A program made the translations under genes and the position numbers. A stretch of 64,000 bases of DNA from Thinopyrum elongatum (lineage: Eukaryota; Streptophyta; Magnoliopsida; Poales; Poaceae). Below the pieces are notes generated by a model, which was not told the DNA's origin, did not search any database, and saw only the letters and a program-made list of their open reading frames with translations. The stretch lies in contig CM022302.1 of assembly GCA_011799875.1 (NCBI GenBank), positions 98,845,494 to 98,909,493 of the forward strand, given 5' to 3'. Of this stretch, positions 35,207 through 46,753 are shown piece by piece; the first letter of the stretch is position 1; each line of letters begins with the position of its first letter.

Positions 35207-35226
35207 GGGGCAGGCCTGGGGGCTTC
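35207..35226 (+). promoter_or_regulatory. Gypsy polypurine tract region
   Basis: GGGGCAGGCCTGGGGGCTTC lies directly before the 3' LTR start TGTCAG. It is the expected plus-strand primer site. Confidence 0.6.
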
Positions 35227-36135
35227 TGTCAGTACAACAAACCCTGGGTCTGTTGCCCAGACTATGCACATGCACGGGAGCAGGATTGATGCACTAACCC
35301 AAGTCAGAGTACAAGGGACCAAGAGCTTCGAAGGACCAACATGCAGATCAAGAGGACCAAGATCGAACCAGAGAAACAAGATGCCACCAGGAGAAAGCCT
35401 CCCTTGCCGGGCAGGCGAGCTCGGCAAGGATGGGGTCGCCCCCGGAAGAAGACATACGAGACATCCCGGCAGGGCCTGCCGGGGCTCATGGAGACAAAAC
35501 CACCTCACCCAACCACTCCGCCACGACCCACGTCATCAATCAGTGCGGTGTCAAGCCGCGAAGTGACTAAGTGGCAACCATTTGCCACATGGTGACCTCT
35601 TTCTAGAGGAAATGCCTACAGATGACACCCGTCCTGCGATGTGTTAAGCGAGCAGGCGTGGAGCTGGCGAGACAGCCCGGCAAGGCTTGCCGGGCAGCCA
35701 ACGACGTGATGTTAAGCGGCGCATTTAATGCACCCTGTCAGCCTACAGAATTAGGTATGATAGCACTGTTTGCTATCTTATCAGTGCATAATGACTACTT
35801 TGCCATTGTGGTAACCCCTTAATCTATAAAAGGAGGCCCATGGAAACCATAGAAAAGGTTGGAAGGTTGGACAACACACACGCCCGTATGCGCATAGCCC
35901 CTGCCGCCCCTGCCGGGAAAGTGTACTACGCTCCACCACCATTCTCCCACCATCAATCCACCAAAGCAGGAGTAGGGTTTTACGCCTCACGGCGGCCCAA
36001 ACCTAGGTAAAATTGCCTGTGTGATCTCTGCCGTGCTGTCCCATGCTTGTCTGCTCTTTGTGCAACACGACGTCCCCCCTGCCGAACCAGCAAGGGGCCC
36101 TCTGGTCCCATAGGTGGCCGTGGTTTCTCGCGACA
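35227..36135 (+). repeat. Gypsy 3' LTR (full length)
   Basis: 909 bp from TGTCAGTACAAC to TCTCGCGACA. TATAAAA at 35825-35831. It contains the 252 bp missing from the 5' LTR. Confidence 0.9.
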
Positions 36136-37559
36136 CTATGAGATTATGCAACTCCCGAATACCGGAGGAATACCTTGTGTGCTATCAAACATCACAACGT
36201 AACTGGGTGATTATAAAGATGCTCTACAGGTATCTCCGAAGGTGTTTGTTTGGTTGGCATAGATCGAGATTAGGATTTGTCACTCCGAGTATTGGAGAGG
36301 TATCTCTGGGCCCTCTCGGTAATGCACATCATAATAAGCCTTGCAAGCAAATGACTAATGGTTTAGTCACGGGATGATGTATTATGGAACAAGTAAAGAG
36401 ACTTGCCGGTAATGAGATTGAACTAGGTATGAAGATACCGACGATCGAATCTCGGGCAAGTAACATACCGATGACAAAGGGAATAACGTATGTTGTCATT
36501 AACAGTTCGACCGATAAAGATCTTCTTAGAATATGTAGGAACCAATATAGGCATCCAGATTCTTCTGTTGGTTATTGACCGGAGAGGTGTCTCGGACATG
36601 TCTACATAGTTCTCGAACCCGTAGGGTCCGCATGCTTAACGTTCGATGATGATTTAGTATTATATGAGTTATATGATTTGGTGACTGAATGTTGTTCGGA
36701 GTCCCGGATGAGATCACGGACATGACAAGGAGTCTTGATATGGTCGAGAGGTAAAGATTGATATATAGGACGATAGTATTCGGACACCGGAAGTGTTCCG
36801 GAGGGTACCGGGTACATATCGGGTCATCGGAAGGGGTTCCGGGCACCCCCCGGCAAAGATATGGGCCTGATGGGCCAAGAGGGGAAACGCAGCAGCCAGC
36901 AGGGGCTGCTGCACCCCCCATATGGGCCGAACTAGAGGTGGAAGGAAAGAGGGGAAGAGAGAAGGATGGGGAGGGATTCGGCCTCCCCCTTCCTTCCCTC
37001 CTCCCTCCTCCTTCCTTCCCCCTCCGAAAAATATGGTGGGGAGGGGCGAATTGGACTAGGCCCCCAAGTAGGATTCCTCCTACTTGGGGCGCCCCAAGGC
37101 TGCTCCCCTCCCCCTCCCACCTATATATACGTGGGGAGGGGGCGCCTAGAACACACACCAACAATTGTTAGCCGTGTGCGGCGCCCCTCCACAGATTACA
37201 CCCTCGGTTATATTCTCGCGGTGCTTAGGCGAAGCCCTGCACGGATCACTTCACCATCATCGTCACCACGCCGTCGTGCTGACGGAACTCATCTACTTCC
37301 TCGACACTTTGCTGGATCAAGAGTTCGAGGGACGTCATCGAGCTGAACATGTGCAGAACTCAGAGGTGCCGTACGTTCGGTGCTTGATCGGTCGGAACGA
37401 GAAGAAGATCGACTACATCAACCGCGTTGTCAAACGCTTCCGCTTTAGGTCTATGAGGGTACGTAGACACACTCTCCCCCTCTCGTTGATATGCATCTCC
37501 TAGATAGATCTTGCGTGAGCATAGGAATTTTTTTGAAATTGCATGCTACTTTCCCAACA
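36136..37559 (+). repeat. LTR C, right part
   Basis: Resumes with the second CTATG (36136-36140) and continues collinearly with LTRs A, B and E to CTTTCCCAACA. The intact LTR would have been about 1766 bp. TATATATA at 37122-37129 is the likely TATA box. Confidence 0.85.
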
Positions 37560-38799
37560 GTGGCATCCGAGCCAGGTCTATGCGTAGATGATATGCACGA
37601 GTAGAACACAAAGAGTTGTGGGCGGTGATCGTCATACTGCTTACCACCAATGTCTTATTTTGATTCGGCAGTATTGTTGGATGAAGCGGCCCAGACCAAC
37701 CTTACATGACCATGTTCATGAGACCGGTTCCATCGACAGACATGCAACTAGTTTTGCATAAAGGTGGCTGGCGGGTGTCTGTTTCTCCTACTTTAGTTGA
37801 ATCGAATTTGACTGCAACCGGTCCTTGTTGAAGGTTAAAACAGCAAACCTGATAAATCACCGTTGTGGTTTTGATGTGTAGATAAGAACGGTTCTTGCTA
37901 GAAGCCCGTAGCAGCCACGTAAAACTTGCAACAACAAAGTAGAGGACGTCTAACTTGTTTTTGCAGGGCATGCTGTGATGTGATATGGTCTTGACATGAT
38001 GTGATATACGTTGTTGTATGAGATGATCATGTTTTGTAAAAGTTATCAGCAACCGGCAGGAGCCTTATGGTTGTCTCTTTATTGTATCAAATGCAAACGC
38101 CATGTAATTGCTTTACTTTATCACTATGCGTTAGTGATAGTTGTAGAAGCAATAGTTGGCGAGACGACCATGACGCAACGATGGAGATCAAGGTGTCGAG
38201 CCGGTGACGATGGAGATCATGATGATGCTTTGGAGATGGAGATCAAAAGCACGAGATGATGATGGCCATATCATGTCACATATTTTGATTGCATGTTATG
38301 TTTATCTTTTATGTATCTTATTTTGCTTAGTACGGCGGTAGCATTATAAGATGATCCCTTAACTAAAATTTCAAGGTATAAGTGTTCTCCCTGAGTATGC
38401 ACCATTGCGAAAGTTCGTCGTGTTGAGACACCACGTGATGATCAGGTGTGATAGACTCTACGTTCACATACAACGGGTGCAAGACAGTTTTGCACATGCG
38501 GAATACTCAGGTTAAACTTGATGAGCTTGGCATGTACAGACATGGCCTCGGAACACTGGAGACCGAAAGGTCGAATGTGAATCATATAGTAGATATGATC
38601 AACATAGAGATGTTCACCATTGATGACTACTCCATCTCATGTGATGATCGGACATGGTTTAGTTGATTTGGATCACGTATCATTTAGATGACTCGAGGGA
38701 TGTCTATCTAAGTGGGAGTTCTTAAGTAATATGATTAGTTGAACTTAATTTATCATGAACTTAGTCCTGATAGTTTTTGCATATCTATGTTGTAGATCA

Positions 38800-39728
38800 A
38801 TGGCCCGTGCTACCGTTCCCTTGAATTTTAATGCGTTCCTAGAGAAAGCTAAGTTGAAAGATGATGGTAGCAACTACACGGACTAGGTCCGTAACTTGAG
38901 GATTATCCTCATTGCTGCACAGAAGAATTATGTCCTTGATGCACCGCTAGGTGAAAGGCCTGCTGCAGGAGCAGATGCTGATGTTATGAACATCTGGCAA
39001 GCTCGATCTGATGACTACTCAATAGTTCAGTGTGCTTAGAATTAGGACTTCAAAGACGTTTTGAACGTCATGGACCATATGAGATGTTCCAGGAGTTGAA
39101 GTTAATATTTCAAGCAATTGCCCGAGTTGAGAGATATGAAGTTTGCAACAAGTTCTATAGCTGCAAGATGGAGGAGAACAGTTCTGTCAGTGAACACATA
39201 CTCAAAATGTCTGGGTATCATAATCACTTGACTCAGCTGGGAGTTAATCTTCCAGATGATAGTGTTATTGACAGAGTTCTTCAATCACTGCCACCAAGCT
39301 ACAAAGGCTTCATGATGAACTATAATATGCAAGGGATGGACAAGACAATTCCCGAGCTCTTCGCAATGCTCAAAGCTGCGAAGGTAGAAATCAAGAAGGA
39401 GCATCAAGTTTTGATGGTTAACAAGACCACTAGTTTCAAGAAAAATGGCAAGGGAAAGAAGGGGAACTTCAAGAAGAATGGCAAGCAAGTTGCCACTCCC
39501 GGGAAGAAGCCCAAAGCCGGACCCAAGCTTGAATCTGAGTACTTCTACTACAAAGGGACTGGTCACTGGAAGCGGAACTGCCCCAAGTATTTGGCGGATA
39601 AGAAGGATGGCAAAGTAAACAAAGGTATATTTGATATACATGTTATTGATGTGTACCTTACTAATGCTCGTAGTAGCGCCTGGGTATTTGATACTGGTTC
39701 GGTTGCTCATATTTGTAACTCGAAATAG
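38800..39728 (+). pseudogene. Copia C-D gag and start of protease
   Basis: Begins ATG 38800 (MARATVPLNFNAF). An in-frame TAG at 38884-38886 stands where the relatives have Trp. A 13-bp deletion near 39036 (compare 20980) shifts the frame. From 39060 the gag is open: SVSEHILKMSGYHNHLTQLG, LQSLPPSYKGFMMNYNMQG, Lys-rich linker. The zinc knuckle reads YFYYKGTGHWKRNC, so both N-terminal Cys are lost. The protease site WVFDTGSVAHICNS is intact, and TAG at 39726-39728 replaces a Gln codon. Confidence 0.85.
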
Positions 39729-42700
39729 GGGCTACGGATTAAACGAAGATTGGCTAAGGACGAGGTGACGATGCGCGTCGGGAATGGTTCCAAGGTCGAT
39801 GTGATCGTCGTCGGCACGCTACCTCTACATCTACCTTCGGGATTAGTTTTAGACCTGAATAATTGTTATTTGGTGCCAGCGTTGAGCATGAACATTATAT
39901 CTGGATCTTGTTTAATGCGAGACGGTTATTCATTTAAATCAGAGAATAATGGTTATTCTATTTATATGAGTAATATCTTTTATGGTTATGCACCCTTGAA
40001 GAGTGGTCTATTTTTGTTGAATCTCGATTGTGGTGATACACATATTCATAATATTGATGCCAAAAGATGCAAAGTTGATAATGATAGTGCAACATATTTG
40101 TGGCACTGCCGTTTAGGTCATATTGGTGTAAAGCGCATGAAGAAACTCCATGCAGATGGGCTTTTGGAATCACTTGATTATGAATCATTTGATACTTGCG
40201 AACCATGCCTCATGGGCAAGATGACTAAAACTCCGTTCTCCGGAACAATGGAGTGAGCTAATGACTTATTGGAAATAATACATACCGATGTATTCGGTCC
40301 GATGAGTGTTGAGGCTCGCGGCGGGTATCGTTATTTTCTGACCTTCACAGATGATTTGAGCAGATATGGGTATATCTACTTAATGAAACACAAGTCTGAA
40401 ACATTTGAAAAGTTCAAAGAATTTCAGAGTGAAGTGGAGAATCATAGTAACAAGAAAATAAAGTTTCTACGATCTGATCGCGGAGGCGAATATTTGAGTT
40501 ACGAGTTTTGGCCTTCATTTAAAACAATGTGGAATAGTTTCACAACTCACGCCACCTGGAACACCACAGCGTAATGGTGTGTCCAAACATCGTAACCGTA
40601 CTTTATTAGATATGGTGCGATCTATGATGTCTCTTACCGATTTACCATTATCATTTTGGGGTTATGCATTAGAGACAGCTCCATTCACGTTAAATAGGGC
40701 ACCGTCTAAATCCGTTGAGACGACACCGTATGAACTGTGGTTTGGCAAGAAACCTAAGCTGTCGTTTCTTAAAGTTTGGGGTTGCGATGCTTATGTGAAA
40801 AAGCTTCAGCCTGATAAGCTCGAACCCAAATCAGAAAAATGCGTCTTCATAGGATACCCAAAAGAAACTGTTGGGTACACCTTCTACCACAGATCCGAAG
40901 GCAAGATCTTGTTGCTAAGAATGGATCCTTTCTAGAGAAGGAGTTTCTCTCGAAAGAAGTGAGTGGGAGGAAAGTAGAACTTGATGAGGTAGTTGTACCT
41001 TCTCTCGAATTGGAAAGTAGCTCATCACAGAAAACCATTCCCGTGATGCCTACACCAACTAGAGAGGAAGCTAATGATGATGATCATGAAACTTCAGATC
41101 AAGTTACTACCGAACCTCGTAGGTCAACCAGAACACGTTCCGCACCAGAGTGGTACGGTAATACTGTTCTGGAAGTCATGTTACTAGACCATGACGAACC
41201 TACGAACTATGAAGAAGCTATGATGAGCCCAGATTTCGATAAATGGCTTGAGGCCATGAAATCTGAGATAGGATCCATGTATGAGAACAAAGTGTGGACT
41301 TTGGTTGACTTGCCCGATGATCGGCGAGCCATAGAAAATAAATGGATCTTCAAGAAGAAGACTGACGCTGATGGTAATGTTACTGTCTACAAAGCTCGAC
41401 TTGTCACGAAAGGTTTTCGACAAGTTCAAGGAGTTGACTACGATGAGACTTTCTCACCTGTAGTGATACTTAAGTCCATCCGAATCATGTTAGCAATTGC
41501 CGCATTTTATGATTATGAAATCTGGCAAATGGACGTCAAAGCTGCATTCCTTAATGGATTTCTCAAAGAAGAGTTGTATATGATGCAACCAGAAGGTTTT
41601 GTCGATCCTAAAGGTGCTAACAAAGTATGCAAGCTCCAGCAATCCATCTATGGACTGGTGCAAGCATCTCGGAGTTGGAATATACACTTTGATGAGGTGA
41701 TCAAAGCATATGGTTTTATACAGGCTTTCAGAGAAGCCTGTATTTACAAGAAAGTGAGTGGGAGCTCTGTAGCATTTCTAATTTTATATGTGGAGGACAT
41801 ATTGTTGATTGGAAATGATGTAGAATTTCTGGATAGCATAAAAGGATACTTGAATAAGAGTTTTTCAATGAAAGACCTCGGTGAAGCTGCTTATATATTA
41901 GGCATCAAGATCTATAGAGATAGATCAAGACGCTTAATAGGACTTTCACAAAGCACATACCTTGATAAAGTTTTGAAGAAGTTCAAAATGGATCAGTCAA
42001 AGAAAGGGTTCTTGCCTATGTTACAAGGTGTGAAGTTGAGTAAGACTCAATGCCCGACCACTGCAGAAGATAGAGAGAAAATGAAAGTCATTCCCTATGC
42101 CTCAGCCATAGGTTCTATCATGTATGCTATGCTGTGTACCAGACCTGATGTGTGCCTTGCTATAAGTTTAGCAGGGAGGTACCAAAGTAATCTAGGAGTG
42201 GATCACTGGACAGCGGTCAAGAACATCCTGAAGTACCTGAAAAGGACTAAGGATATGTTTCTCATTTATGGAGGTGACAAAGAGCTCGTCGTAAATGGTT
42301 ACGTCGATGCTAGCTTTGACACTGATCCGGATAACTCTAAGTCACAAACCGGATACGTATTTATATTGAATGGTGGAGCTATCAGTTGGTGCAGTTCCAA
42401 GCAGAGCGTCGTGGTGGGATCTACATGTGAAGCGGAGTACATAGCTGCTTCAGAGGCAGCAAATGAAGGAGTCTGGATGAAGGAGTTCAATCCTATCTAG
42501 GTGTAATACCTAGTGCATTGGGTCCAACGAAAATCTTTTGTGACAATACAGGAGCAATTGCCTTAGCGAAGGAATCCAGATTTCACAAAAGAACCAAACA
42601 CATCAAGAGACACTTCAACTCCATCCGTGATCAAGTCAAGGAGGGAGACATAGAGATTTGCAAAATACATACGAATCTGAATGTTGCAGACCCATTGACT

Positions 42701-42769
42701 AAGCCTCTTCCACGAGCAAAACATGACCAGCACCAAGACTCCATGGGTGTTAGAATCATTACAATGTAA
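39729..42769 (+). pseudogene. Copia C-D integrase, RT and RNase H
   Basis: Integrase zinc finger LWHCRLGHIGVKRMKKLH...CEPC; core HTDVFGPMS and SDRGGEYLS. The third catalytic Glu is Lys here (GVSKHRNR against GVSERRNR in the B-E copy), beside a frameshift at about 40508 and a TGA at 40255-40257. RT runs open from 40839 to 42500 (WKARL-type KARLVTKGFRQVQGVDYDET, MDVKAAFLNG), but its catalytic box is YVEDILLIG instead of YVDD. RNase H has GYVDASFDTD and CEAEYIAASEA; a frame break at about 42498 precedes the last part (FCDNTGAIALAKE, stop 42767-42769). Non-functional. Confidence 0.85.
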
Positions 42770-42802
42770 TCAAGATTATTGACTCTAGTGCAAGTGGGAG
42801 AC

Positions 42803-43762
42803 TGAAGGAAATATGCCCTAGAGGCAATAATAAAATTGTTATTTTATATTTCCTTATATCATGATAAATGTTTATTATTCATGCTAGAATTGTATTAAAC
42901 GAAAACTTGATACATGTGTGGATACATAGACAAAACACCGTGTCCCTAGTAAGCCTCTACTAGACTAGCTCGTTAATCAAAGATGGTTAAGTTTCCTAAC
43001 CATGGACAAGACCCATCCGTTAGGTTAGCATATTGATCCGTTAGCTTAGCACCCCCCGGCAAAGATATGGGCCTGATGGGCCAAGAGGGGAAACGCAGTA
43101 GCCAGCAGGGGCTGCTGCACCCCCCATATGGGCCGAACCAGAGGTGGAAGGAAAGAGGGGAAGAGAGAAGGAAGGGGAGGGATTCGGCCTCCCCCTTCCT
43201 TCCCTCCTCCCTCCTCCTTCCTTCCCCCTCCGGAAAATATGGTGGGGGGGGGGGGGCGAATTGGACTAGGCCCCTAAGTAGGATTCCTCCTACTTGGGGC
43301 GCCCCAAGGCTGCTCCCCTCCCCCTCCCACCTATATATACATGGGGAGGGGGCGCCTAGAACACTCACCAACAATTGTTAGCCGTGTGCGGCGCCCCCCT
43401 CCACAGATTACACCCTCGGTCATATTCTCGTGGTGCTTAGGCGAAGCCCTGGGCGGATCACTTCACCATCATCGTCACCACGCCGTCGTGCTAACGACTT
43501 CCTCAACACTTTGCTGGATCAAGAGTTCGAGGGACGTCATCGAGCTGAACATGTGCAGAACTCGGAGGTGCTGTATGTTCGGTGCTTGATTGGTTGGAAC
43601 GAGAAGAAGTTCGACTACATCAACCGTGTTGTCAAATGCTTTCGCTTTTGGTCTACGAGGGTATGTAGACACACTCTCCCCCTCTCATTGCTAAGCATCT
43701 CCTAGATAGATCTTGCGTGAGCGTAGGAAATTTTTTCAAATTTCATGCTACGTTTCCCAACA
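42803..43762 (+). repeat. Copia C-D 3' LTR (D), internally deleted
   Basis: 960 bp, TGAAGGAAAT to CGTTTCCCAACA. Compared with LTR C it lacks about 0.8 kb in two steps: one after CCTAACCATGGACA (about 42995) and a large one after GTTAGCTTAGCA (about 43050), resuming at CCCCCCGGCAAAGATATGGG. The retained GC-rich part matches LTR C closely. Confidence 0.85.
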
Positions 43763-46600
43763 TATTTGATATACATGTTATTGATGCGTATTTTACTAGT
43801 GTTCGAAGTAATCCCTGGGTATTTGATACCAGTTCAGTTGCGAAGATTAGTAACTCGAAACAGGAGTTGCAGAGACTAGTTAAAAGCGAGGTGATGATGT
43901 GTGTTGGAAATGATTCCAAGGTTGATATGACCACCATCGCACACTCCCTCTACCTTCGGGATTAGTGTTGAACCTAAATAAATGTTATTTGGTGTTTGCG
44001 TTGAGCATGAATATGATTAGATCATGTTTATTGCAATACGATTATTCATTTATGTTAGAGAATAATTGTTATTCTGTTTACATGAATAAAACCTTCTATG
44101 GTCATACACCCAATGTAAATGGTTTATTGAATCTTCGTCGTAGTGATACACATATTCATAATATTGATGCCAAAAGATGCAAAGTTGATAATGATAGTTC
44201 AACATACTTGTGGCACTGCCGTTTAGGTCATATTGGTGTAAAGCGCATAAAGAAACTCCATGCGGATGGACTTTTAATTTGGAATCAGTTGATTATGAAT
44301 CATTTGATACTTGCGAACCATGCCTCATGGGCAAGATGACTAAAACTCCGTTCTCCGGAACAATTGAGCGAGCTAATGACTTATTGGAAATAATACATAC
44401 AGATGTATGCGGTCCGATGAGTGTTGAAGCACGCGGCGGGTATCATTATTTTTTGACCTTCACAGATGATTTGAGTAGGTATGGGTATATTTACTTGATG
44501 AAACACAAGTCTGAAACATTTGAAAAGTTCAAAGAACTTCAGAGTGAAGTGGAGAATCATCGTAACAAGAAAATAAAGTTTCTACGATCTGATCGTAGAG
44601 GCGAATATTTGAGTTACGAGTTTGTCCTTCATTTAAAACAATGTGGAATAGTTTCACAACTCACGCCACCTGGAACACCACAGCGTAATGGTGTGTCCGA
44701 ACGTCGTAACCGTACTTTATTAAATATGGTGTGGTCTATGATGTCTCTTACCGATTTACCACTATCATTTTGGGGTTATGCATTAGAGACAGCTACATTC
44801 ACGTTAAATAGGGCACCGTCTAAATCCGTTGAGACGACACCGTATGAACTGGGGTTTGGCAAAAAACCTAAGTTGTCGTTTCTTAAAGTTTGGGGTTGCG
44901 ACACTTATGTCAAAAGGCTTCAGCCTGATAAGCTCGAATCCAAATCGGAGAAGTGTGTCTTCATAGGATACCCAAAGGAAACAATTGGGTACACCTTCTA
45001 CCACAGATCCGAAGGCAAGATCTTTGTTGCCAAGAATAGAACATTTCTAGAGAAGGAGTTTCTCTCGAAAGAAGTGAGTGGGAGGAAAGTAGAACTTGAT
45101 GAGGTAATTGTACCTTCTCTCGAATTGGAGAGTAGCACAACAGATAAATCTATTCCCATGATGCCTACACCAACTAGAGAGGAAGCTAATGATGATGATC
45201 ATGAAACTTCGGATCAAGTTACTACTGGACTTCGTAGGTCAAACAGAGCACGTTCCGCACCAGAGTGGTACGGTAATCCTGTCCTGGAAGTCATGTTGTT
45301 AGACCATGGCGAACCTACAAACTATGAAGAAGCTATGATGAGCCCAAATTCTGATAAATGGCTTGAGGCCATGAAATCTGAGATAGGATCCATGTATGAG
45401 AACAAAGTGTGGACTTTGGTGGATTTGCCCAATGATTGGCAAGCCATTGAGAATAAATGGATTTTCAAGAGGAAGACGGACGCTGATGGTAATATCACTA
45501 TCTACAAAGCTCGACTTGTCACAAAAGTGTTTTCGACAAGTTCAAGGGGTTGATTACAATGAGACTTTCTCACCCGTAGTGATGCTTAAATCCATCTGAA
45601 TCATGTTAGCAATTGCCGCATTTTATAATTATGAAATCTGGCAAATGGATGTCAAAAACTGCAGTCCTTAAAGGATATTAAAGAAGAGTTGTATATGATG
45701 CAACCAGAAGTTTTTTCTATCCTAAAGGTGCTAACAAAGTGTGCAAGCTCCAGCGATCCATCTATGGACTGGTGCAAGCATCTCGGAGTTGGAATATACG
45801 CTTTGATGAGGTGATCAAAGCATATGGTTTTATACAGACTTACGGTTAAGCCTGTATTTACAAGAAATTGAGTGGGAGCTCTGTAGCATTTCTAATATTA
45901 TACGTGGATGACATATTGTCGATTGGAAATGATATAGAATTTTTGGATAGCATAAAAGGATACTTGAATAAGAATTTTTCAATGAAAGACCTCAGTGAAG
46001 CTGCTTATATATTGGGCATCAAGATCTATGGAGATAAATCAAGACGCTTAATAGGACTTTCACAAAGCACATACCTTGACAAAGTTTTGAAGAAGTTCAA
46101 AATGGATCAGTCAAAGAAAGGGTTCTTGCCTGTGTTGCAAGGTGTGAAGTTGAGTAAGACTCAAAGCCCGACCACGGCAGAAGATATAGAGAGAATGAAA
46201 GTCATTCCCTATGCTTCAGCCATAGGTTCTATAAAGTATGCCATGCTGTGTACCAAACCTAATGTGAACCTTGCCATGAGCTTGGCAAGGGGGTACAATA
46301 GTGATCCAGGAGTAGATCACTGGACAGAGGTCAAAATTATCCTTAGTTACCTAAGAGGACTAAGGAGATATTTCTCAGTAATGGAGGTGAGAAAGAGTTC
46401 GTCTTAAAGGGTTACGTCAATGCAAGCTTTAACGCCGATTTGGATGACTCTGAGTCTAAATCTGGATACATATTGAAAGTGGGAGCAATTAGCTAGAGTA
46501 GCTCCATACAGAGCTTTGTAATTTGCAAAATACATACGGATCTGAATGTGACAGACCCATTTACTAAACTTCTCTCACAAGCAAAACATGATCACACCTT
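43763..46600 (+). pseudogene. Copia B-E protease, integrase, RT (degenerate)
   Basis: Continues the gag interrupted at 25358. The protease site is altered (WVFDTSSVAKISNS, expected DTGSVAHICNS). Integrase 44210-45000 is largely open with LWHCRLGHIGVKRIKKLH, HTDVCGPMSVE, SDRRGEYLS and GVSERRNRTLL, keeping the catalytic Glu. RT starts from 45300, shifts at about 45527, is broken through 45860, and keeps YVDDILSIG at about 45900. RNase H is mostly deleted: the sequence jumps from about 46500 to the last exon-like part at CKIHTDLNVTDPF. Dead. Confidence 0.8.
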
Positions 46601-46603
46601 AGT

Positions 46604-46722
46604 ACTCTTTGGGTGTTAATCACATGGCGATGTGAACTAGATTATTGACTCAAGTAAACTCTTTGGGTGTTGGTCACATGGCGATGTGAACTATGGGTGT
46701 TAAATCACATAGTGATGTGAAC
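46604..46722. repeat. Three imperfect repeats before the copia B-E purine tract
   Basis: Units of CTTTGGGTGTTRRTCACATGGCGATGTGAACT (given here as family consensus in parts: TTGGGTGTT, CACATGGCGATGTGAACT) start near 46604, 46658 and 46692. The C-D element has a single copy (GGGTGTTAGAATC region, 42745). The purine tract GTGGGAGAC follows at 46745-46753. Confidence 0.75.
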
Positions 46723-46753
46723 TAGATTATTGACTCTAGTGCAAGTGGGAGAC

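Larger units (their letters stand above)
25706..36135 (+). mobile_element. Ty3/gypsy Tat-type retrotransposon with antisense B3 gene
   Basis: A 10430-bp element with TG...CA LTRs and a perfect 5-bp target duplication (CTATG at 25701-25705 and 36136-36140). Order: 5' LTR, primer site, gag, protease, RT, RNase H, a second (archaeal-type) RNase H, integrase, a long 3' region with an antisense gene, polypurine tract, 3' LTR. The second RNase H between the RT-RNase H and integrase is the signature of the Tat lineage (RIRE2/Ogre/Retand relatives). It carries several nonsense codons and frameshifts, so it is not autonomous now. The two LTRs differ at about 8 of the first 195 aligned positions, by eye. 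Confidence 0.9.
25359..43762 (+). mobile_element. Copia element C-D (third layer), host of the gypsy insertion
   Basis: A complete element flanked by the 5-bp target duplication TATTT (25354-25358 and 43763-43767). Removing it restores the gag-protease reading of B-E across KGIFDIHVID. 5' LTR C is split by the gypsy element (25359-25705 plus 36136-37559). Primer site at 37561, gag from 38800, pol to 42769, purine tract GTGGGAGAC at 42794-42802, 3' LTR D 42803-43762. Several stops and frameshifts make it defective. Confidence 0.85.
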
